From a bacterium (lineage in GTDB: Bacteria; UBA10199; 2-02-FULL-44-16; JAAZCA01): a DNA stretch of 7,825 nucleotides. Under the pieces are notes generated by a model. It did no database searches and was not told the origin of the DNA. It saw only the letters and a list, made by a program, of their open reading frames with translations. The position numbers and the translations under genes were made by a program. The stretch is taken from positions 1 to 7,825 of the forward strand of contig JBAZOP010000116.1 of assembly GCA_041648665.1 (NCBI GenBank), given 5' to 3'. Positions 4,301 to 7,825 of the stretch are shown here, in pieces (the stretch's first letter is position 1; every line of letters begins with the position of its first letter).

Positions 4301-5139
4301 AGGACTCCCTGCGCCTTGAAGAACCGTTTCACCGCGTCATCTGTCCATTGCTTCCCGTCAGACGGGCTGTCCTTGTTGCGAGGCGCGGTTGCGCCACGCC
4401 GCCAGCTGGCGATGATCTTTTTCAGATAGGCCAGGTTTGGAGCGCCCCGCGAGTGATCTCGCGCCTCCTGAATCGCCAGCAACACCCACTCCGCTCCACG
4501 CTTGCCGCCATATCCGGCCATGTCGTCAATTAGCGCCTCGACATCCTCCGATACGGCGCGGCTGGGTATGAGGCCGAAGGTATCCTGATAGGCGCTGAAC
4601 ACCATGCCAATCTCTTCGTCCGTCGGTTTATCCGGTGGTGGTGGTTCTTGTTCTGCCGGAAGCGGCTCCTGGCCGTTATCATGCGGGATTTTCGCGGCGA
4701 CGCCTTCTACTACCTTAATTTGATTTAACTTAGACTTAGATTCTGCTGACATTTCGCCGCACTTTGGCGGCAGATTGTCGGCAGGTTGACGGCAAACTGG
4801 CGGCAGCGGATAGTCGGTGCGCTCTCTCTCGCGGCGCAATCCCGGCTGATTGTCGGCAAAGCCGGGCCACCATTGCCACATTTCGCCGCGATCTTCGAAT
4901 AACTGAATCAGGCCCACGGATTGCATGGCGGCCAGGTAGCCCTCCACTTGCTCTAGCGTTATGTCGGCGCGGCGAGGGAACACCACCGAGCGGACCAGCA
5001 TCGGATCGGCATAGAACACGCCGTTAAGGTCCAAGTGCGCGATAGTCCATGTCGCCAGCAGGCGGCAGGTATCATCCGGCAATTCGTCGAACTTTTTCGC
5101 CTTCGAGATAGAGGTGTTGAGCATCCTGCCGCGAGCCAT
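4297..5139 (-). CDS. DnaD-like replication initiator / helicase loader
   Basis: This 280-aa protein has the two-domain plan of phage replisome organisers. Residues 1-100 look like a winged-helix DNA-binding domain (MARGRMLNTSISKAKKFDEL, then FYADPMLVRSVVFPRR and VEGYLAAMQSVGLIQLFED). A low-complexity linker at about 101-175 contains a lysine/asparagine patch (SKSKLNQIK) and the proline run EPPPPDKP. Residues about 176-250 fit the DnaD C-terminal domain, ending in NLAYLKKIIASWRRG, the typical Y-x-x-x-I-I-x-x-W motif. It probably binds the origin and loads the helicase encoded just downstream, with a 4-base overlap. The ATG lies two bases after the upstream TAG, with AAAGGAAAG before it. The linker-coding DNA carries out-of-codon-phase 11-bp iterons and an AT-rich patch, so the gene may contain its own origin. 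Confidence 0.85.
   Translation of the reverse strand: MARGRMLNTSISKAKKFDELPDDTCRLLATWTIAHLDLNGVFYADPMLVRSVVFPRRADITLEQVEGYLAAMQSVGLIQLFEDRGEMWQWWPGFADNQPGLRRERERTDYPLPPVCRQPADNLPPKCGEMSAESKSKLNQIKVVEGVAAKIPHDNGQEPLPAEQEPPPPDKPTDEEIGMVFSAYQDTFGLIPSRAVSEDVEALIDDMAGYGGKRGAEWVLLAIQEARDHSRGAPNLAYLKKIIASWRRGATAPRNKDSPSDGKQWTDDAVKRFFKAQGVL
4712..4748. other. AT-rich patch beside the iterons (candidate DNA-unwinding element)
   Basis: About 30 bases (4714-4743) consist almost wholly of A/T, including ttaatttgatttaactt and a tandem acttag-acttag. This is striking in a GC-rich genome. The patch encodes the Lys/Asn/Ser linker of the initiator and lies 9 to 20 bases from the first iteron units. Easily melted DNA next to iterons is the layout of iteron origins such as lambda ori. 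Its role as an unwinding element is inference. Confidence 0.5.
4752..4859. repeat. 11-bp tandem iterons (candidate replication origin)
   Basis: Four contiguous 11-bp units lie at 4763-4773 (TTTGGCGGCAG), 4774-4784 (ATTGTCGGCAG), 4785-4795 (GTTGACGGCAA) and 4796-4806 (ACTGGCGGCAG), consensus NTTGNCGGCAR. A degenerate in-phase copy precedes them (4752-4762, 8 of 11 matches). A weaker copy is at 4810-4820 and a near-perfect one, ATTGTCGGCAA, at 4849-4859. Eleven bases is about one helical turn and is not a multiple of three, so the repeat is not explained by a repeating protein sequence. Position inside the initiator gene and next to an AT-rich patch matches lambda-like origins. The initiator itself is the expected binding protein, by inference. 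Confidence 0.65.
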
Positions 5140-5141
5140 AG

Positions 5142-5289
5142 CTACTTTCCTTTCCCGACGATCCGCTTATACATCGCCTTGCCGATAGCGCACTCCCGCG
5201 ATGTGCTTACCGTCGGGGTATTCGTATTGCGATCTATCACGAGCCAGCGCCCAATAGAGGGGATGTGAAACACGCGGATATTGTTCATG
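5142..5289 (-). CDS. Small protein (48 aa) leading the replication operon
   Basis: From the ATG at 5289 the product starts MNNIRVFHIPSIGRWLVIDR, continues TNTPTVSTSRECAIGKAMY and ends in a basic tail (KRIVGKGK). The pattern suggests two beta strands and one helix; I recognise no family. GGAGG lies five bases before this ATG. The same frame is open up to an ATG at 5405, which would give 87 residues. Most of that extension is a strongly base-paired RNA leader without coding bias, and the 5405 ATG is flanked by a stem that would hide its ribosome-binding site. I therefore prefer the shorter product, though a leader-controlled long form is possible. It ends two bases before the initiator start, so it is the first gene of the initiator-helicase operon. 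Confidence 0.65.
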
Positions 5290-5310
5290 CGCTCCTCCGA
5301 TAAATGCAAA

Positions 5311-5418
5311 CGCCCACGCGACGTGGTTCGGTTCCGTGGGGACAGAACGCACAACCTGGTATCGCGTGGGCGGTATTGCCGATTGTCAATTTCCAAGTTG
5401 CTCATCGTTCTGTCCCCT
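5311..5418 (-). ncRNA. Structured leader RNA with two interlocked stems (pseudoknot-capable)
   Basis: Stem A is a perfect 12-bp inverted repeat: GGGGACAGAACG at 5406-5417 with CGTTCTGTCCCC at 5338-5349. Inside it, CAACTTGG (5393-5400) pairs with CCAGGTTG (5352-5359), with one wobble. Stem B is a perfect 11-bp repeat: CGCCCACGCGA at 5362-5372 with TCGCGTGGGCG at 5311-5321. The order A-B-A'-B' makes the stems interlock, so they either form an H-type pseudoknot or are alternative folds. B' can also pair with CCCACG at 5335-5340, overlapping A'. The expected transcript start (5417-5418) falls at the first base of stem A. The RNA ends 21 bases before the ATG at 5289. It is probably a cis-regulatory leader, or a small RNA. 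No known class matched by eye. Confidence 0.7.
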
Positions 5419-5424
5419 GGCTAT

Positions 5425-5452
5425 ATTATACGCGATTCCCCCAGGATGTCAA
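5425..5452 (-). promoter_or_regulatory. Perfect-consensus sigma70-type promoter
   Basis: On the minus strand TTGACA (5447-5452) and TATAAT (5425-5430) are separated by 16 bases. Both hexamers match the consensus exactly. It lies directly after the stop of the 78-aa gene and points into the structured leader and the initiator-helicase operon. The expected start is 5417-5418. It is the only clear promoter I see in the window and probably acts early, using host RNA polymerase. Confidence 0.85.
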
Positions 5453-5453
5453 A

Positions 5454-5690
5454 TCAATTGTCGCCGGTGGTCGCTGGCCGGGTGAGCCTGGCCTCGCAGG
5501 AACCAACGCCACTAACCTGCTGGCCGATAGTGACCACCGGCGCGTACCGCCGATTGAACTTGGCGACTGCGTTCATCTGCGCCTGATAGTCCGACTCGCC
5601 GGGATAGCGCAGATACCGCACATAGCGGCTGCCAAAGCGCGCCATGTCGCTCACATACACATCGCGTCGGAAGGTCTCGATGTACAGCAT
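5454..5690 (-). CDS. Hypothetical 78-aa protein
   Basis: I do not recognise this protein. It starts MLYIETFRRDVYVSDMARFG and is rich in Arg and Tyr (SRYVRYLRYPGESDYQ). A helical stretch follows (AQMNAVAKFNRRYAP), then a strand (VVTIGQQV) and a polar tail. The net charge is basic, which would allow nucleic-acid contact, but no motif shows this. The same frame is open to 5873, yet the start at 5690 is clearly right. It has GAGG six bases upstream, and its ATG overlaps the TGA of the membrane-peptide gene (TGATG). Its stop is only one base before the -35 box of the strong promoter, so it closes the upstream gene chain. Confidence 0.7.
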   Translation of the reverse strand: MLYIETFRRDVYVSDMARFGSRYVRYLRYPGESDYQAQMNAVAKFNRRYAPVVTIGQQVSGVGSCEARLTRPATTGDN

Positions 5691-5788
5691 CACTCGCCTC
5701 GCTTGATGTCGCGGCCCGTGAACCACAGGGCCACGGCGACCAGGACGATCACGTATGCCGATAGCAATAGCTCGGTTGCGGTCATCAT
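5690..5788 (-). CDS. Small single-pass membrane peptide (32 aa)
   Basis: This short frame, missed by length cut-offs, starts MMTATELLLSAYVIVLVAVA and ends LWFTGRDIKRGE. Residues 7-24 form one uninterrupted hydrophobic helix followed by a charged tail with net positive charge, so it should sit in the inner membrane with its C-terminus inside. The first ATG overlaps the TGA of the upstream gene (ATGA); the second ATG (5785) has better spacing to GGGAGG. The stop overlaps the next start (TGATG). Such membrane peptides in phage early operons have varied roles, including exclusion and lysis control, but nothing here selects one. The start region lies in a 15-bp repeat shared with the junction 219 bases upstream. 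Confidence 0.65.
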   Translation of the reverse strand: MMTATELLLSAYVIVLVAVALWFTGRDIKRGE

Positions 5789-5791
5789 GCC
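5777..5791. repeat. 15-bp direct repeat, copy 1
   Basis: TGCGGTCATCATGCC is identical to 5996-6010. On the minus strand it contains the last Ala codon and TGA stop of the upstream gene and the ATGATG start of the membrane peptide. The two copies are 219 bp apart (73 codons) and bracket the 69-aa gene. Confidence 0.8.
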
Positions 5792-5994
5792 CTCCCTGCC
5801 AGAAGATTTTCCGCATATTTGACCATCTTGCCGTTTCTCGTAAGCTGGCCCAAGCGTAGCAACTCGACCGCATACGCCTTTCTGTCGCCGTCAGCTCCAG
5901 ATTTCAGCCATTTTGCGTGCGCAGCCATAGCGGTCTCTCTGGCGTGGTCCTCCTTTGCCATGATAGGAATAGCTGCAATAAGCTCACCTTTCAT
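5785..5994 (-). CDS. Hypothetical 69-aa protein (repeat-bracketed cassette)
   Basis: A soluble, helical, lysine-rich protein with no recognised motif. It starts MKGELIAAIPIMAKEDHARE, continues with a helical middle (AMAAHAKWLKSGADGDRKAY) and ends in AVELLRLGQL and a basic tail. There is no good ribosome-binding site for the ATG at 5994 or for the internal ATG at 5961, unlike most genes here. It probably depends on coupling to the upstream gene, whose stop is nine bases before it. By eye its DNA is less GC-rich than the flanking genes. It lies between two identical 15-bp copies of a gene junction, so it looks like an inserted cassette. It overlaps the membrane-peptide start by four bases. The function is unknown. 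Confidence 0.65.
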   Translation of the reverse strand: MKGELIAAIPIMAKEDHARETAMAAHAKWLKSGADGDRKAYAVELLRLGQLTRNGKMVKYAENLLAGRA

Positions 5995-5995
5995 G

Positions 5996-6010
5996 TGCGG
6001 TCATCATGCC
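5996..6010. repeat. 15-bp direct repeat, copy 2
   Basis: Identical to 5777-5791. Here it forms the Ala-stop end of the 85-aa gene and leaves a vestigial ATGATG that opens only a 7-codon frame. Confidence 0.8.
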
Positions 6011-6261
6011 TCTATCGCGGCCACTTCCAGCCGCAACTGGGCCATCCCGTCGCCTGCCTGTAGCCGCTCCACCAGGCCCATAACCCACTTGATTCCCGCC
6101 ACCAGCTCGCTGTCATCGGGATACTCTGCGATAGCGGCTGCGGCCTCCTCTAGCGCCGTGTGCGCGTGCTGTAGCCGCTTGTCGCTGTACTCGTGGTCCA
6201 TCTCGGACCAGCGGACCTCGGTAGGGTCGGGGTTGGGATCGTTACGGCTCAGGATGCTCAT
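6004..6261 (-). CDS. Hypothetical 85-aa acidic helical protein
   Basis: Unrecognised, acidic and almost wholly helical after a polar N-terminus (MSILSRNDPNPDPTEVRW). The helices include LQHAHTALEEAAAAIAEY (about 30-47), a turn PDDSE, then LVAGIKWVMGLVERLQAG and a final acidic helix (AQLRLEVAAIEA). No membrane segment is convincing. The ATG overlaps the ATPase stop as ATGA, with GAGG ten bases upstream, so the two are translated together and it may assist the ATPase. That link is inference from position only. Its stop lies in the 15-bp repeat that borders the next gene. Confidence 0.75.
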   Translation of the reverse strand: MSILSRNDPNPDPTEVRWSEMDHEYSDKRLQHAHTALEEAAAAIAEYPDDSELVAGIKWVMGLVERLQAGDGMAQLRLEVAAIEA

Positions 6262-7331
6262 GCGTTCATCGCCTCTCTAGCGGCCTCGTCATCGGCCTCG
6301 TTCGTGTCCTCGAGCTCCGACTTGGCTTTCACGTATGCCTTGATCGCCGCCACAAGCTCGCCCACGGTTCCAGGATAGTCGGCGAGGTGCTCGCATTTGG
6401 CCGCCTCGTGTACATCTGCGCGGCTGAGGGCCATGTCGTTCCCCACCCAGGCCCAGAAGCGCCGCAATTCCGCCGGGTCCTTGATCATGTCCGTCACTTT
6501 CATGACGGCCTTTTTGTCAGGCTCCTTCGTTTGCTTGACCGGCTCTGCATTCACCACCGGCTTGACCGGCTCGTCCCACTCGCTCGCGTTCTGGCGGTTG
6601 TAGGGCAGCACCGTGGGCTTGCTGGCCGCCGGCGTTCCGCTGGAGAGCCACGCCTTCACCCGCTCGAACCACTCCGCCGTGGGCTTGCTCACCACCGCGT
6701 CGGCAATTGCCAGACACCGCGTCTTGCTGATGACCATGTTGTGCGCCGTGTCCATGTCGCCCACGATGTCGAACTCATACTCCATGCCCTGCCGCTGGAT
6801 CGGGGCCATGCCCACCTTTTCGATCCGTTTCTTGCCGTTCTCTTCGACTTGGATGTAGTCCATCTTGGAGCGCATAGTGGCGATCACGTGGCATTTGCTT
6901 TGCAGCATCGTGTCCACTAGGCCGTTGTGAATCGGGGTGATAGTGCGCCATGCCGTGTAGCTGTTGCGCCCTGGCTCCCTGGTTGTGGCCTGTTCGTGGA
7001 GGTCCAACACGCCGCCCTGCCCTTCCCAGGCGTGGGAGAGCGAGTCTATCACGATCACGGCGTATCCCGCTTTTTCAGCCGCCTTGATGCCCTCGATGTA
7101 GTTGTTGGGGTGAAAGTCGGTTAGCTCTAGCACGTCGAACTCAAAGATGTCGGCGTACTTGGAGGCGGAGCCGCGCTCGGTGTCTATCACGGCCACCTTT
7201 CCCTCCGATCCTGCTAGGGCCGTTGCGAACAGCAGCCCGGTGTAGGTCTTGCCCGATCCGCTAGGGCCGTCTAGGGCCATGCGGAGCTTGGATTGTTCCT
7301 TCGTCGCCTTGCGGAATATCGCGCTCATCAT
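6258..7331 (-). CDS. Phage RecA-fold ATPase, Sak4-like (probable recombination ATPase)
   Basis: This 357-aa protein belongs to the phage ATP-binding family with a RecA-like core, similar to Sak4-type recombinases. Walker A is GPSGSGKT (22-29). A strand VAVIDTERGSASKYAD (46-61) follows, and Walker B is YAVIVIDS (90-97), continued by LSHAWEGQGG. The stretch CHVIATMRSKMDY, then GMAPIQRQGMEYEFDIVGDMD, is typical of the family. The core ends near 235; a charged linker (to about 280) leads to a helical C-terminal region (about 281-345) that I cannot assign. It probably binds DNA and hydrolyses ATP in recombination or repair. The ATG at 7331 overlaps the upstream stop; the next ATG (7328) has better spacing to GGAGG. 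No SSB or exonuclease partner is visible here. Confidence 0.88.
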   Translation of the reverse strand: MMSAIFRKATKEQSKLRMALDGPSGSGKTYTGLLFATALAGSEGKVAVIDTERGSASKYADIFEFDVLELTDFHPNNYIEGIKAAEKAGYAVIVIDSLSHAWEGQGGVLDLHEQATTREPGRNSYTAWRTITPIHNGLVDTMLQSKCHVIATMRSKMDYIQVEENGKKRIEKVGMAPIQRQGMEYEFDIVGDMDTAHNMVISKTRCLAIADAVVSKPTAEWFERVKAWLSSGTPAASKPTVLPYNRQNASEWDEPVKPVVNAEPVKQTKEPDKKAVMKVTDMIKDPAELRRFWAWVGNDMALSRADVHEAAKCEHLADYPGTVGELVAAIKAYVKAKSELEDTNEADDEAAREAMNA

Positions 7332-7675
7332 GCCCCTCCGTATCGTACCGCATTGATCGTCTCGCTGTAGTCGCGGCTGGCCTGGACCTCTGCCAGCATC
7401 TCGATCATCGGGCCGACCTCCGCGCCGTCATTGATCTCGTCCCAGAAGACCGCCACGTCGTGATCGCCAAAGTCGAACCAGCTTTTGAGCAATTGCTGAA
7501 TTGACCAGTGAATGCCCGTAGCTATGTTGTGTGTGGTGATAGAGGTGCATTCCTTTGATCTGGCCTCGGTGTCCTGGAACTCTCGCATAAGCATCTCGAT
7601 AGCCTGCACCTTGAGGTCGTACATCTGCGTTTGCGCACTTTGCGCGATTGTGGTATCATGTAGCTGTTTCATCAT
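7328..7675 (-). CDS. Hypothetical 115-aa protein upstream of the ATPase
   Basis: I do not recognise this acidic soluble protein. The N-terminal half is a long helix (about MYDLKVQAIEMLMREFQDTE, preceded by MMKQLHDTTIAQSAQTQ). The middle contains HNIATGIHWSIQQLLKSW, then an acidic segment (FDFGDHDVAVFWDEINDG). The C-terminus is helical (MIEMLAEVQASRDYSETIN). GGGGAG precedes two adjacent ATGs (7675 and 7672); the second has the better spacing. Its stop overlaps the ATPase start by four bases. Strict coupling suggests a partner of the ATPase or simple co-expression. Confidence 0.75.
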   Translation of the reverse strand: MMKQLHDTTIAQSAQTQMYDLKVQAIEMLMREFQDTEARSKECTSITTHNIATGIHWSIQQLLKSWFDFGDHDVAVFWDEINDGAEVGPMIEMLAEVQASRDYSETINAVRYGGA

Positions 7676-7691
7676 CGCTCCCCTCTCATGG

Positions 7692-7716
7692 GCCCGGCGG
7701 CTCGCTCCCGTCGGGC
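7692..7716 (-). other. GC-rich hairpin straddling the upstream stop codon
   Basis: GCCCG-A-CGG and CCG-C-CGGGC pair as eight Watson-Crick pairs with one mismatch around a 7-base loop, beginning at the last base of the stop codon of the 7716-7825 gene. There is no U-run after it, so it is not a typical terminator. It may protect the 3' end or weakly attenuate between the two genes. Confidence 0.4.
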
Positions 7717-7825
7717 TATCCTTTTATCAGATACTCGCAGAATCGCTCATATTGCCAGCGCCGCTCGGCGGCGTATGCGGCGGCGTCTGCGGCGGCGTAT
7801 GCGGCGGCGTATGCGGCGTATGCGG
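7716..7825 (-). CDS. Ala/Tyr-repeat protein, partial (C-terminus only)
   Basis: Only the last 35 codons are present; the start lies beyond the right edge. They encode an alanine-rich repeat, AYAAYAAAYAAADAAAYAAE, followed by RRWQYERFCEYLIKG and a TAG stop. The Ala/Tyr run would form a continuous helix with aromatic residues at three- and four-residue spacing, and the end is charged and amphipathic. Similar Ala-x-x helical tails occur in many phage proteins, where they are poorly understood. The DNA is a 12-bp and 9-bp tandem repeat (unit GCGGCGGCGTAT on the plus strand). The function cannot be inferred from the fragment. Confidence 0.75.
   Translation of the reverse strand, partial: AYAAYAAAYAAADAAAYAAERRWQYERFCEYLIKG

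Noticed and set aside
5290..5405. N-terminal extension of the 48-aa protein to an ATG at 5405
   Set aside because: The extension overlaps the structured leader, lacks third-position coding bias, and its start site would be buried in the 12-bp stem. It is kept only as an alternative.
5391..5407. Hammerhead-ribozyme-like core (GAUGAG...GAAA) at the start of the leader
   Set aside because: The conserved CUGAUGA is incomplete and no proper stem II or cleavage-site pairing can be formed; long stems A and C explain the region better.

Overview
This GC-rich window looks like the early/replication region of a double-stranded DNA tailed phage or prophage. Every gene I can support lies on the minus strand. 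They form tightly packed operons, with many 4-base ATGA or GTGA stop/start overlaps and a recurring ribosome-binding style of the form GGAGG-YGAGCG-ATG. The recognisable products are a DnaB-family replicative helicase, a DnaD-like replication initiator/helicase loader, a phage RecA-fold ATPase of the Sak4-like type and a Vsr/DUF559-like endonuclease. The other genes are small proteins of unknown function, typical of phage early regions. The host cannot be named from this sequence.

Reading in transcription order (high to low coordinates): an Ala/Tyr-rich partial gene (7716-7825); a 115-aa unknown; the ATPase (6258-7331); and a chain of four small genes (5454-6261), one of them a single-pass membrane peptide. 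A perfect-consensus sigma70-type promoter follows (TTGACA, 16 bases, TATAAT; 5425-5452). Its transcript would begin with a strongly structured leader made of two interlocked inverted repeats (5311-5417). The leader runs into a 48-aa gene, the DnaD-like initiator (4297-5139) and the DnaB helicase (2930-4300). Inside the initiator gene are 11-bp tandem iterons beside an AT-rich patch, which resembles a lambda-type origin placed within its own initiator gene.

Below the helicase come an overlapping or frameshifted pair (2411-2898) and two consecutive SH3/KOW-like small proteins. Two tandem tRNA-like RNA elements follow (1991-2217), each with an 8-bp closing stem, a D-like arm and a consensus T-arm. 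Next are a 119-aa unknown and a previously hidden 44-aa zinc-finger ORF that begins with GTG. A short gene-free stretch (1278-1466) carries an 11-bp-stem three-way-junction hairpin. The left end holds an in-frame fused two-module gene, a 43-aa membrane peptide, the endonuclease, an 80-aa unknown and a partial gene.

The genes fit one programme: a promoter with a structured leader drives the initiator and helicase across an internal origin, while the ATPase and nuclease could serve recombination and DNA processing. The most novel signals are RNA- or DNA-level: the pseudoknot-capable leader, the paired tRNA-like elements and the iteron cluster. All of these are read by eye and have not been tested by a folding program or homology search.
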